Assembly: GCF_000182925.2 (NCBI RefSeq)
Contig: NC_026501.1
Location: 7,729,917 to 7,793,916 of the forward strand
Source: Neurospora crassa OR74A
Lineage: Eukaryota > Ascomycota > Sordariomycetes > Sordariales > Sordariaceae
Length of the DNA stretch: 64,000 nucleotides
Direction of reading: 5' to 3'
The translations under genes and the position numbers were made by a program. The notes under the pieces are model-generated. The model made no database searches. It was not told the DNA's origin and saw only the letters and a list, made by a program, of their open reading frames with translations. Positions 21,304 to 32,843 of the stretch are shown piece after piece. Positions within the stretch are counted from its first letter, which is position 1. Every line of letters starts with the position of its first letter.

Positions 21304-23714
21304 ACACGACAACAGCCCCTGCGGCCAGCCGAGACCGCTCGCAATCGCTGCTCTCCCCCTCCGATTACGATGCCGATGCGATTTCAATTCGGAGCGAACA
21401 GGACACCGACAGCGAAGATGACGAACGCCAGCTCCGTGCGCGTAACAGCCGCGAGCTTCTTGCCCATGACCGCCTCGTCTTGATGGAGGAGGAAGAGCTG
21501 GAACAGATGGTGACCGAGACCCGGCGGAAGCAAGAGCTGGAACGCACAGTCTCTAACCTGCCAATCCCCAATCCTTTACGAATGCTTGCGCGCCGCATGA
21601 GCGATGTTTCGCCGTCACGATCTAGAAGCTCCTCTAGCGCGCCGGGAGCATCAACGGACGATCTGGTGGCCGACAAGCGGAATAAGCGGCGAGCAAGGAG
21701 ACAGGTCAAGAGAGACAGACTGCTGGCTGAGGCACAGCACGGAGAGGACGGTGAATTGATGTACGAGATGGAGGAAGGGGCCATGAAAGACGGAAGTTCT
21801 ACGGGCGACAGCAGCGACCGCGAAGACAGCGACGATGTCGACCGAAGAGGCCTGCTGCATTTCGCGGATGCCAAGGCTAGACGCAAGCGAGACTGGTGCC
21901 GATGGATTCTCATATACAGCTTGATCATCGTCGCCTTCGCCATCCTGTTTTTGACGGCGTGGAAGTTGTCACTAACACAGCGGGGGAATGCCACTTCGAG
22001 GCGACCGCTAGTGAGCAATGGCACTGCCATGTTTGCGCCTACTACCATCATCTTCAGTCTGGATGGCTTCAGGGCCGATTTTCTCAATCGAGGACTAACA
22101 CCAAGACTCAGTTCGTTCATCAAGGAGGGCGTGTCGCCATTGTACATGCTGCCATCCTTCCCTAGCGTCACATTTCCTAACCACTATACGCTTGCAACAG
22201 GCCTGTATCCCGAAGCTCATGGTGTTGTTGGTAACACCTTCTGGGATCCCACGCTCCGAGAGGAGTTCTACTACACTGACCCAGCGCGGAGTATGGATCC
22301 AAAGTGGTGGCGCGGAGAGCCTTTCTGGGTTTCGGCTCAGAAACAGGGACTCAAAACGGCCATCCACATGTGGCCAGGGAGCGAGGCCCACGTTTTGGAC
22401 ATTGAACCTACCTATATGGATAGGTATAACGGAAAAGAGAAGCTCGGAAACAAAGTTGATCGAATTCTAGGCTTTTTGGACATGCCAGATGATGAACGGC
22501 CTCAAGTTATCGCGGCATATGTACCAAATGTTGACTCTGATGGTCACAAATATGGCCCGAACAGTACTGAGATTCGATCTACCATTGAAAAGGTCGACAT
22601 GATGATGGACAAGATTTTTAAGGGACTCGAGGAGCGGCATTTGACCGACATTGTCAATGTTATTGTGGTCTCGGACCACGGCATGGCGACCACTGACATA
22701 TCCCGACTTGTACAACTTGAGGACTTGGTCGACCTCAGTAAGATCGAGCACACAGACGGTTGGCCGCTGGTAGGACTGAGACCCAAGAACCCCGATGAGC
22801 TTGAGGACATTTACCGCGACCTGATTGAGAAAACGAAAACGAACCCGAACCTCGAGGTCTATCTGCGCGATGTCAACATGCCGGAGAGATATCATTTCTC
22901 GAAGAATGAACGGATTGCTCCTCTTTGGATCGTACCTAAAGCAGGCTGGGCTTTGGTCAATATGAAAGAGATGAACCTGAAAGAGGCGCAGGCGCAAGGA
23001 GTCGTGTACCACCCTCGCGGTCTTCACGGTTATGATCATGAGCATCCCTTGATGAGGGCAATATTCATTGCCCGCGGTCCGGCTTTCCCTCACGAGGCGA
23101 ATAGCCGGCTCGAAGTTTTCCGTAAGTGCATTTTTTTCTGGTCTATGGCGGAATATCACTGTGTAACTTTTTCCACTGACGGTGCTCTAGAAAACATTGA
23201 AGTTTATAACATTCTCTGCGACTCTGTCGGCATCTCCCCGGCGCCTAATAACGGGACAATCCGTCTTCCGTTGAAGCCGGTAGGGCTCCATAATGACGAA
23301 CCGGGAGCCGGGATCGAGAGCCCGGTAGACCCCGTGACATCTTACACACTAAGCTCATCCGCTTCCCCTCTTACCACCTCATCTATCACCACTCCTACCA
23401 CGATGTCTACCACTGATTCGGCACAGTCGGCTCCTGCTTCTCCTGTTACCTCGGCCATTACATCGACCAAGACCTCCTCAACCACATCCAAACCAGATAC
23501 CCTTAGCACTAACCAGCCCAACCCGCACCCTACCGACCAACCGCCCGAAGGTGACAACGGGACAGACGGTGACGAGCCGTCTGATAATAATTCCGATTCG
23601 AAGACACCAAATTTCTGGGATTGGTTCAGCGGGGAAGTGAATAAGTGGTGGGGGAAGGTATCGAATTCGGGCAAAAATAACAAGTCGGACGGCAACAGCT
23701 CATCAGCGACCTGA
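21285..23714 (+). CDS. type II membrane nucleotide pyrophosphatase/phosphodiesterase
   Basis: Two exons, 21285-23121 and 23191-23714, with a 69-nt intron (GTAAGT donor, ACTGAC branch, CTCTAG acceptor), give 786 residues. The family (fungal Npp1-like, alkaline-phosphatase superfamily) hydrolyses nucleotide pyrophosphates and phosphodiesters at the cell surface or in secretory compartments. A cytosolic, Ser- and Glu-rich N-terminus of about 205 residues precedes one membrane segment at about 207-228 (ILIYSLIIVAFAILFLTAW). The catalytic domain follows: SLDGFRADFL metal site, nucleophile Thr at about residue 296 in SVTFPNHYTLATGLYPEAHG, then VSDHGMA and the LHGYDHEHPLMRAIF metal site. After the domain comes a Ser/Thr/Pro-rich tail of roughly 120 residues. 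The intron is in frame and lacks stops, so retention would insert 23 residues. I use the spliced form because LEVFQNIEVYN restores the family motif. Confidence 0.9.
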   Translation: MSLRSLNTTTAPAASRDRSQSLLSPSDYDADAISIRSEQDTDSEDDERQLRARNSRELLAHDRLVLMEEEELEQMVTETRRKQELERTVSNLPIPNPLRMLARRMSDVSPSRSRSSSSAPGASTDDLVADKRNKRRARRQVKRDRLLAEAQHGEDGELMYEMEEGAMKDGSSTGDSSDREDSDDVDRRGLLHFADAKARRKRDWCRWILIYSLIIVAFAILFLTAWKLSLTQRGNATSRRPLVSNGTAMFAPTTIIFSLDGFRADFLNRGLTPRLSSFIKEGVSPLYMLPSFPSVTFPNHYTLATGLYPEAHGVVGNTFWDPTLREEFYYTDPARSMDPKWWRGEPFWVSAQKQGLKTAIHMWPGSEAHVLDIEPTYMDRYNGKEKLGNKVDRILGFLDMPDDERPQVIAAYVPNVDSDGHKYGPNSTEIRSTIEKVDMMMDKIFKGLEERHLTDIVNVIVVSDHGMATTDISRLVQLEDLVDLSKIEHTDGWPLVGLRPKNPDELEDIYRDLIEKTKTNPNLEVYLRDVNMPERYHFSKNERIAPLWIVPKAGWALVNMKEMNLKEAQAQGVVYHPRGLHGYDHEHPLMRAIFIARGPAFPHEANSRLEVFRKCIFFWSMAEYHCVTFSTDGALENIEVYNILCDSVGISPAPNNGTIRLPLKPVGLHNDEPGAGIESPVDPVTSYTLSSSASPLTTSSITTPTTMSTTDSAQSAPASPVTSAITSTKTSSTTSKPDTLSTNQPNPHPTDQPPEGDNGTDGDEPSDNNSDSKTPNFWDWFSGEVNKWWGKVSNSGKNNKSDGNSSSAT

Positions 23715-26038
23715 TTCGGTTGATGGTGATCTCTTGAGAGTTTTTGCGACATGCATTTACGGCGTTGTTGGGAACACGCGAGTTGCTCAGATACCACGCG
23801 TTTTTGTCTATGATTTATGGGTTTTCAAACTTCTTCCTCCACCCTCCCATGGTCGGTTTCTTTTGGCTTCGCGACCTGTCATAATGAACTTTAAGAGACG
23901 ATCTTTACTTTACTGCCCTTCCGGCAGCACATACTAATCTAATTTCTGGACGGAGCTCTCGAGTGGCGTATGATACATTGTCATATTTTTTCCCAGTTCA
24001 AGCATTGGATTGTACGACATGACAGCAAAGCCTTTCTGGGCCAGCGCGCATCTATTATGGAATTTGGCGTTGAAAGCGACCAGCGACAGATCTAAGAATC
24101 AATATCATGAACGTGTCAAACATATATCCGGCAGATGTGATCAAGCCTTCTACTTGTGGATGTGCCCTCGTTATTTAGGCAGATAACGAGCCGATACCGA
24201 TAACCCAGGTCCATGTCTGCACTTGCAATACCAAACAACCACTCAGGCTTTCTGCACCGAACTGCACCGAGAGTCTGTTCTGCTCCCAAGTTCCTTCCCT
24301 ATCATGATCTTTGCGGATGTCCAAGGTTTGATGCGAGGTCACGTAACTTGAGAGCTTGTGAGATGAGATACCTACCTCTAGGTAAGGTATCCGTGCGTGC
24401 AGGAAAGCGCTCGCTGACAATGTTTACCTTGGCCCACAAACAGCAGTAACTTGTGAATCCATTATTTCCTCATTCTGTACCTGGACACAGGAGGGAAGCA
24501 GACGCTCCGAGACCTGACGAGCATGTTTGATAATAAATACAACGAGCTGGAGCTGACTGGAGCAAAGACTCCGATTAAGCTAGGAACTGTGGGTGCTGCG
24601 TCTGGAACAGTGTGGGGAAAGCTGAAGGGATGCATTGTGGAGGCATAAACAGCGTTTTGAATTCGGATGAACAGGGAAACACCAAAACGCGTTGATCGAT
24701 TTCACTACGTAAAAGTGGCGCGTAAAAGAACGAAGTCAACAATCAAAACGACGCAACGCGCGAGGTTTTGTTTGGTGGTCTGAACCGAATCGATTGCGGC
24801 AACGAAGAAGTCGGCACTTGTGTTGGCGTTTGTGATTGCTTTTTCGCAAGGGACTGGAAACAATCTGCCAACCAATCCAATTCAAAGCAAACGCTTTTCC
24901 TCCGAATAACACAGCCTCCTTCCACCTGATTCTGAATTTGACTCCTCACAATCGGCGCAACTTTCCGAGTCAGCGTCGTACACGAGGATTACACAAGTTT
25001 CTTGCCCTCTGTTTCTCACCTCACCTTTCCTTTCCGCACGCGGCTCGCTTTGGCTTTTATATGTCAGCTTGAAGCTGCAGTTTCGCTTGAAGCTGGACTC
25101 GTCCAATACCTGCATCACCCACACAAATACAAAGGTGTGCTCAAGACCGCGATCTTGTTAAACGGAGCTTCCTCTTTGTTACGTGGTTCAAGTCAGTTGG
25201 AGGCCACACCCAGCTCCAGAGAAACCTGGCGGTGCGCATGCAGCCTTCTTTGGGTCGACGGCATCTGGATGGCCACGCGGTCTAGACATCCTGATTACAA
25301 CAGGCAGCCACGGTCACTCAAACAATCCACTTGAGCCTCTTCAGCCTGCTCCCGTCTTCGATACCTCTACCCCTTGGGGCTTGCGTTACCACCCCACGTA
25401 TCGTTTCTTCAGCCAAGATCGCCGACCGTCATCCGATTTGCAGGTGCCCACCAGGCCGCGAGCTACCTCGACCTGTAGACTGGCAACCGCCGGGGCAAAT
25501 AGGAGCCTCCAACGTTTCACAGATACGCGTGAAGAGCAAAACTATTCCCAGGTCCGAGGCTTCAAGGGAAATACACGGTCTTTGAGACCTTCGAAGCGGG
25601 CTGTGCGGTCTTGGAGTAACTGTGCAGGTTCTTGATCTTGTTGTCGGGCCTTGGAGAGGACACTCCAGTGCAGGCCAAGTTGAGAAACATCGATACGTAG
25701 TAGGTTCCGATGCCTACCTACAGACTCCAAGCTGTCCTCTCTCCAGTACCTTCACCTAGTACGCAATGTGACTGCATTTTTCTCTGACACCTTCCGGAAA
25801 TTTCCAAATACTTTGGCTGCTACTTCCCACCTCTACTCTTGATCACAGCACTCAACGCGACCGAATCTCACCTGCCTTGCATCCATCAAAACTTGAACAT
25901 CGCGGCGGACTCCTGCCTGTTTTACCTGCAGCCGAGGTTCCCCGGTCGCGCCTTCCCTCGTCCTCACCGAGCCCTGAGCCTCTTTCGCTGCTGCGTTGTC
26001 ATGAGGCCAGTTGAGTCGCCCTACTTATCACTTAAATC
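23715..26038. other. intergenic region and leader of the SNF2-RING gene
   Basis: About 2.3 kb. It contains the NPP 3' flank and the promoter and leader of the helicase gene. Open frames at 25002-25334 and 25183-25635 overlap one another and show no family similarity. A 13-codon uORF at 26001-26042 ends on the next start codon. Confidence 0.5.
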
Positions 26039-26042
26039 ATGA
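26001..26042 (+). promoter_or_regulatory. 13-codon uORF whose stop overlaps the SNF2-RING start (ATGA)
   Basis: ATG at 26001 opens a 13-residue frame (MRPVESPYLSLKS) ending in TGA at 26040-26042. The main ATG is 26039-26041, so stop and start share the bases of ATGA. This arrangement can permit termination-reinitiation. Function here is inference. Confidence 0.6.
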
Positions 26043-29000
26043 CAACCCCCAGCCGAGCAACAGCGTTCTCGACGCGCGCCTCTTTGCGGCAGACACGAAC
26101 TGGATCACCCTCCCCGAACCCCCAGCCTCAACCCACTGCTGAAGCTAAAGACCTTGCCGACTTGGAAATAAACTTGACTATCCAGCTAGAACTGCGGGCT
26201 CAACTCCAAGAGGGGCCAGAGACTGACGAGAGCAAGGCCATTCTCATCGAAACCAATGACAAGATCTGCGACATTGTTAGCAACATGGACAGGATTAGAG
26301 CTTCTCGTGGTTCCCCAATGTATGCGGGCTTTAGGGGTACGGCGGATGGGGGGCGATCTCCAGCTGGCACTGCTACAGCACAACAACGAGCACGTCAACA
26401 GGGCAACCAAGTTCGTCAACAACAGACACAGAGGGGGCTAAACCCCCAACAACACCCTCCTCAACGCCCCCCTCAACGGCAACAGCAGCAACAGCATCAG
26501 CAACAGGGGCAACAACGGCCTCTACAAGGTTTATACCAGCAAGAACAAGAAAACCTTCAACAACACCCCCAGCAACACGAGTCCCGAGTCGACGGTTCCG
26601 AAGACGCCCAAAACTCTTTCAGCGGTTTCGTTCCTCGGGAGCGGAAGCGCTCAATCGGTACCAGCTTAGGCAATGATGCTCTCAATGATACCGGACGTAG
26701 TTCAAAGCGTACGGCTTCTGGAAGCGGTACTTCTGATCATTCGACATTCTCGGATCCCTTCAATGCCAGCACCTTCGCAGGTAACGGCATTGACCCCTTC
26801 GACGACAACTTCGGCTTTGACAACGGCTTCGACTTTGGCCCATTGATCGACCTCACCGAGTACGTAGAACCTCTATTGTTATCTTTGTCCTAGGATTTCG
26901 ATTTATACCGTGGCACTACTAACTGTCGCTATCTATCAGTGATGTCGATGTGGACGCCCTGCTTGGGCAACAGTTCGCGCAAGCTACTTCAACATCTTCA
27001 GCGACCTTGACTCCAACCTCGCCGTCTGCTCCTTATCAGAGTAATCAGGTATCGTACCATGGCCCTCAAGCTGGCATACCGCACAACACAAGCTTGCCGG
27101 CCCCTCAAATTCCTGCTTCTGTTCGTCAGCTCTACAACACGCCGGACTTATTGCCTGACATAAATAATATCTGGAATGGTCCTTTTCACAACCCTGCTGT
27201 CTCTAGCAGATCAAGCACGTCACGCTCGTCTCGACCAGCTCGGCCTCAGCTCCCAAGCTCTTCCAATAGTATATTCTCTTCAGATAACAGATCTCTGGCC
27301 TTTCCTAGTTTACCCGGTGGCCTGGTGACCGTCGATAGCTCGCGGCCGGGCACATTAATCAACGGGGACTACTATGCGCCGAATAACTCGGGCTCTAGCA
27401 GAGTACACATACCATCGCTGACCGACGTAATCAGTCGGACTGCTACCTACGATTTCACCTCCATGACTGATTTATTGGGGAATCCATTAGACGAGAGGCT
27501 GACGACGCTCGATCTGGATGATCCCTTAAAGAGAGAGGACGAGATCAGTAAGCTGCTATCCAACATCCGGCCAGATGAGGATATACCACCGGAGGAACGC
27601 GGAGACACACCACCAGATTTGAAGTACCCCCTCTATCCACACCAGCAGTTGGCACTCAAGTGGATGACTGATATGGAAGGGGGCCACAACCGGGGTGGAA
27701 TTCTTGCCGATGATATGGGCCTGGGGAAAACGATCTCGACGTTGGCACTCATGGCTAGCCGCAGAGCTCCGGAGGGTGAAGTGGTAACCAACCTAATTGT
27801 TGGGCCCGTGGCTTTGATCAAGCAATGGGAACTTGAGATCCAAAACAAGATGAAAGAGGACCGCCGCATGAAGGTCTATCTCTATCACGGCGGGTCAAAA
27901 AAGAAGCCTTGGACGGAACTCCAGAAGTACGACGTTGTCCTAACCACGTATGGTACCCTGACTGCTCAATTCAAGAAACACCATCATTATCTCGAGAAAA
28001 ATACCGAGAGCCTGAATGGGTTGGATGAGCAAGCTGAGAAGCGATATCGGCTTGAGTGCCCGATGCTTCATCCTAGCACCAAATTTTTCCGCGTCATTTT
28101 AGACGAAGCCCAATGCGTCAAGAACGCCAATACAATGCAGTCTCGAGCTGTCCGCCAGGTTCGAGCGACTTACCGATGGTGTCTGACTGGAACGCCCATG
28201 ATGAACAGTGTTTCGGAGCTTTCCTCTCTGCTGCGTTTCCTGCAAATTAAACCTTTCTGTGACGAGAAGAAATTCAAAGAAGCCTTCGCATCTTTGGACC
28301 ACAAGTACACCGGACGCGACGTTGAAAAGAGCACGGCCATGAAACAATTACAGGCTTTGTTGAAAGCCATAATGCTGAGGCGCATGAAGACCACGGTGAT
28401 AGATGGCAATCCCATTCTGAACCTGCCTCCGAAGTCGCTGTACACTGAGCACGTTGAGTTCTCCGAAGGCGAGCTTGAATTCTACAAGAACCTGCAAGAA
28501 AAGTCCCAGGTCATCTACGGCAGATATGTGAGAAATAACACAGTGGGCAAGAATTACTCAAACATTCTCGTCCTTCTCTTGCGACTCAGACAAGCCTGCT
28601 GTCACCCGCATCTCACCGACTTTGAGGCTAACCCCAAGAATCATCTGGCCGAAGCTACAATGATTGAGCTGGCGAAGACCCTGGAGCCTGTCGTCATTGA
28701 CAGGCTCAAGCAAATCAAGGCATTCGAATGCCCTATATGCTACGATGCGGTCATAGACCCTACCATCCTACTTCCCTGCGGTCATGATATTTGCGCGGAC
28801 TGCTTTTCCTCGTTGACTGACCAATCCGCTATGAACGGAATCCGAAACGGACAGGACGGAGCGAATGTCGCCAAATGTCCGGTTTGCCGTGGCCCCGCTG
28901 ACCATACAAGGGTGACCAACTACACGTCTTTCCAGGCTGCTCATATGCCTGAAGCCCTGGAGAAGTTGGACAACGATGATGCAGATTCTCTTGTCGGTGA

Positions 29001-29763
29001 TGGATCAGACACGTCGGATGGGTCGCTGGGTAGTCTCAGTGGGGAGAAGAAGCGTAAAGCAAAGAGCGAAGGGAAACGTCCTACAAAGGTTAAGCCGGAA
29101 GAGAAGGAGGACTGGAAGCCGACCGTTTTTGACCAACTGCGCAAAGAAGCAAACGCCAGCAGAAACCAGGACGCACGAGATCGCCTACTCCAGTACACTT
29201 GGGACCATTGGCAAGACTCGGCCAAAGTAAGTCGAGTGACCGAACTGGTTGATCAGTTTCAGCAGTTCAACGAGAAGACCATCATTTTTTCGCAGTGGAC
29301 GTCTCATCTCGATCTCATTGAGTGCTCTCTCAAGTTCAAACTCAACATCAAGTACCGTCGCTATACAGGTAATATGTCCAGATCCCAACGCGACAATGCC
29401 ATCCAGGCGTTTGTCGAAGATCCTGACGTCAAGGTATTACTGGTCTCTCTCAAAGCCGGAAATGCGGGCCTCAATTTGACTGTTGCTTCGCGCGTCATTG
29501 TTTGTGATCCCTTTTGGAATCCGTTCATTGAGGACCAGGCCGTCGACAGAGCCTATCGAATCGGCCAACAACGGGAGGTTCACGTTTACAAGATTTTGGT
29601 TCAAGAAACCATTGAGGATCGCATCATCGAGTTGCAGAACCTGAAGCGAAACATTGTTGAGACGGCGCTTGATGAGACCGAGGGTAAGCAGCTCGCAAGG
29701 CTATCCATCGACGACCTCAACTACCTTTTCACCGGTCGCCGTGGAGGTGCACGACAACAGTAA
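26039..29763 (+). CDS. uls1: SNF2-family ATPase with inserted RING finger, ULS1/RAD5-like
   Basis: Two exons, 26039-26859 and 26940-29763, with an 80-nt intron (GTACGT donor, CTACTAAC branch, ATCAG acceptor), give 1214 residues. Order of parts: disordered N-terminus with a Gln-rich stretch at about 115-185; a SUMO-interacting motif LIDLTDDVD at about 269-277; SNF2 helicase N-lobe from about 503 (LYPHQQLALKWM), with Walker A DDMGLGKT and a DEAQ box (ILDEAQCVKN) near 660; C3HC4 RING at about 870-920 (CPICYDAVIDPTILLPCGHD then CPVC); helicase C-lobe to about 1170 with GNAGLNLTVAS and QAVDRAYRIGQ. RING inserted between helicase lobes marks the RAD5/RAD16/ULS1 group. No HIRAN domain is seen, and the SUMO-interacting motif favours ULS1, a SUMO-targeted ubiquitin ligase/translocase of the nucleus. 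RAD16-like function is the main alternative. Confidence 0.88.
26381..26575 (+). repeat. CAA/CAG-rich segment coding a Gln-rich tract
   Basis: Interrupted CAA and CAG codons inside exon 1 of the SNF2-RING gene code a Gln/Pro-rich, presumably disordered stretch. Likely to vary in length between strains. Confidence 0.8.
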
Positions 29764-29814
29764 AGAGGAGGAGGAGGAGGAGAAGGAGGAGGAGGAGGAG
29801 GAGGAGAAGGGGGA
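29764..29814 (+). repeat. (GGA)n purine tract directly after the stop codon
   Basis: About 50 bases of GGA/GAA units begin immediately after the TAA of the SNF2-RING gene. Simple repeat in the 3' UTR. Confidence 0.9.
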
Positions 29815-31337
29815 GCACGTCGCTACCCTATCCGTCACCATCGTTTTTTTGGCTGCGATTCTTTAAGAAACATTACGTGGATGCGGGAGCGTATTTTAGG
29901 TCCAAGAGATGCCGATGTGAACGCATAGCTTGGGACGCCTTGTGATTACTAGTTACCGGAGTTAGCATTGCTCTTGTATTTGAGTTTGCCATCTGCGCGA
30001 TGTAGTATTGGAGCATTCAGGGGGTTTCACGAACAGTTCTGTCTTTTCGGCATGTTGAATCGAGGAGTATGCCGCTGTGGTGGATTACCATTTCTGCCTC
30101 GATAAAGCTGAACAGGCAGCTTGTTACTAGGTAGCGGATGTTGCTATTAATATGTATATATAAATTGTTGGGTGATGAGGAGGAAATCAGCAGCGCAATT
30201 CTATCTGAAACCGATCGAAGCTTGCCGGTTCCGATATTGTATGTGCTGGTTTCTCTCGACGAAGGGGACGCGCTGCCTACCTTGATCTACCTTGCGTAGG
30301 AAAACATAGCACTGTTGTAGGCCACAAACAGAGAGTTCAAGGAGATAAGGCTTCTCACGCTCCCATAAAAAGTGTCTGTTTTCTAACATCGAAAGCGTTG
30401 CCAGATACAAGATTCAGCTTGCCTAGTGTACCCAATATATTCATGTTACCAAAATCCTTTTTACCCAACCAGACGTCAATCTGCGACATGATGACTGTGC
30501 ATCAGGAACTTTTCTACATCAGTTCTCTAACCACACTAGACTGCTTGTAAAAACTCGCCGGTGCTACTATTGCTGCCACTTCGAAATAGCCAAAAAAAAA
30601 CAACAGCAGAAATACGCTCATGTCTTTTCTTTCGCTGCCTATGTGATGCTATTGCGAGCATCAACAGGAAGGCTGGTTAGCGGCAGACTACCCCCCTCTC
30701 CCCTAAATCTAGACTACTTAACCGTTTCGGGTCGGACTTCCCAATTTTTCTTCTATAGTACAAATAAGATGGCGCAACGGAACGGCTTTCGGAATTTGAA
30801 CCTGGTATGTACTGAGCTGAAGTGTTGAGGACTGTGGAGATAAATCAAGTTCCTAAAAGTCGCTCCCAAAGCGGTTAGGTAGTCCTGATATAGGGAAGCC
30901 CGCCCCACGACCGCCTGGGGAAGTTCACTCCGGAATGCCAAGCAGGCACACCATATACATTACACTAGTGTACTTTTTGTATGCTACCACTTGTACCGGG
31001 CTAGTCGCCAATGGTGGTCTTACCCCAGTACATTCTAGCCAAGTTGTTGTGGCTAAACTGCACGTGCAAGAAGACGCAGGTCTGAAATCTATGGTAAAGG
31101 GCGCAGAAGAACGGCCGAATCCGCTTCAAACGGAAGCGCAATACTCTTAACTCATCAAGGACCTTGTAGACAAGTCATGGAAGGTCGTCGCTTCTCGGTC
31201 GCCCATGGCCAGTCAATATGGACGCCGTTCGTTTGGACAAGTGTGAGAGGGAGGTGTTTAGGACGACCGATCGTCGCCCATCTCCTGCAAGTCACTCAGT
31301 CAGCGCCCATGGCTTTACGAGTTACCACTTCCCATCA

Positions 31338-31358
31338 CCCCCCCCCCCCCCCCCCCCC
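31338..31358. repeat. homopolymer of 21 C
   Basis: Uninterrupted run of C on the plus strand. Possible sequencing-length uncertainty. Confidence 0.95.
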
Positions 31359-32372
31359 GAACAGGATATATTTGTTTGCAACCGTGTTTTCGGTCTCTCA
31401 CAGTCTCACATGAGGCGCACCTTGAAGATATCGGCGACGGGTCTAGAGACGCAATTCCATGGCGGACAGCGAAGAGATATGGATGTCAGCTCAGTCATGT
31501 ATAGTGTACACGACTGTGCGACTACCTGATAAACAAGGGGTTCTTTTGCGAGGGCGATGATGGCTGGACAGACCTGGGGTAGGCTGTTTCCGTGTTGGGA
31601 CAAAACTCCGATCCAAAATCAAACAGTGCGGATGGAGGATGGGCGATATATCAAAAGAGCAGTCTGATGGAAGAACGGCATCCAAACGACGAACAATGAC
31701 TGGTCAGCGGTACAGAATCACCCCTTGTCAGCAGTGAGCGACACCACCCTCAAAAAAAGAGAACCCCCTATGTGCTGTTGGCTGCCCTGCATTGACGTTC
31801 CCAATTCCATGTCTTGGCATCTGACAGGATTCAGACCTCGATCATTGCACTGCAGCCGCTAGTAGAGACTCTCTGGCCATCACTCGCTCGCCGCCGCTCA
31901 CTCGCGCGCAATGTTACACCTCTGCATGGCTCTAAAATGCTAGCTCAGTCTCCGCGAGTGGCAAGAAACCCTAATATCTGAACAAGAGATAGCTATCCTG
32001 GCATCTCTCTGCTCCCTGTTGGTCGTACCAAGCTAACGTTTTATATTCATGCAGAGGCGTACACAAGTGGCATGTCCCGCTCTAGGTGCGCAACCGCGGC
32101 CTTCTATGTCCCGAAACATTGGAGATTGCCTGTTCCTGGGATGGGGCTGTCAAGCTAGGGGGTCATCAAACCGTCAAATCTGGAGGCGCAGCAGGGTCAA
32201 AACTTCGAACAAGCATGGAGGTGATGATAAGGCTGGAGCCCAGGATGTGTCCGCGTCTCGAAAGGACTCGGAGTCTGGAAGTTGATGCATGGCGGATGGA
32301 AAAAAGCCACAAGAAATGAGGATCATGAAGAAGAGGAGGGAAGACATGCTGATTGAGTGGGTGAGTTAAGAG

Positions 32373-32403
32373 AAAAAAAAAAAAAAAGAAGAAAAAAAAA
32401 AAA
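32373..32403. repeat. A-rich tract
   Basis: About 30 bases of A with two G interruptions, noncoding. Confidence 0.9.
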
Positions 32404-32843
32404 CAATAGCCGGCCCATCATTATTTCAGAGCTGGACTGCTCTTTCTGGACTTAAGACTTGAACGGGAACCGGAAGACAATGAGATTCCTAGACCCAGGT
32501 AACCTCCAATTGGACGTTCCAGTTGTCTGGGGTTGAAATTACACTTTCTTCCGCTCCGCCCCCACGTTCTTTTCTTATTCCATGCTCTGTTGTAACCTCT
32601 CTCTCCATGTATCAAGCGGAAGGATTCCGCTCGTTTGCACGACGTCGCTTTCGTTGCTAGACATTGCGGCTGCTGCCAAGCGCGCTGCAGTCTATTGGTA
32701 TTACTTGTATCCAAGACCACGCCGTTCGCCTTTCTCGCCTTGTAAACTCTCACCTCTTCCTCCGGTTCCGCTATTTTTTGTAACATCCATCTTCGATCCC
32801 TTCAAGAGTTGAACCCCGTGCTCAGGTTCTCCTCTCATTCGCA

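Larger units (their letters stand above)
29815..32843. other. gene-poor region between SNF2-RING and lectin-like genes
   Basis: About 3 kb with no convincing gene. It contains a run of 21 C at 31338-31358, an A-rich tract at 32373-32403 and several short open frames. One, at 30935-31150, begins with a signal-peptide-like segment. An ATG at 30769 is followed by a good GTATGT splice donor. Neither is strong enough to call. Confidence 0.45.

Noticed and set aside
23918-23950. Stretch resembling the 5' end of U6 snRNA (CCGGCAGCACATACTAA)
   Set aside because: The conserved U6 core that should follow is absent.
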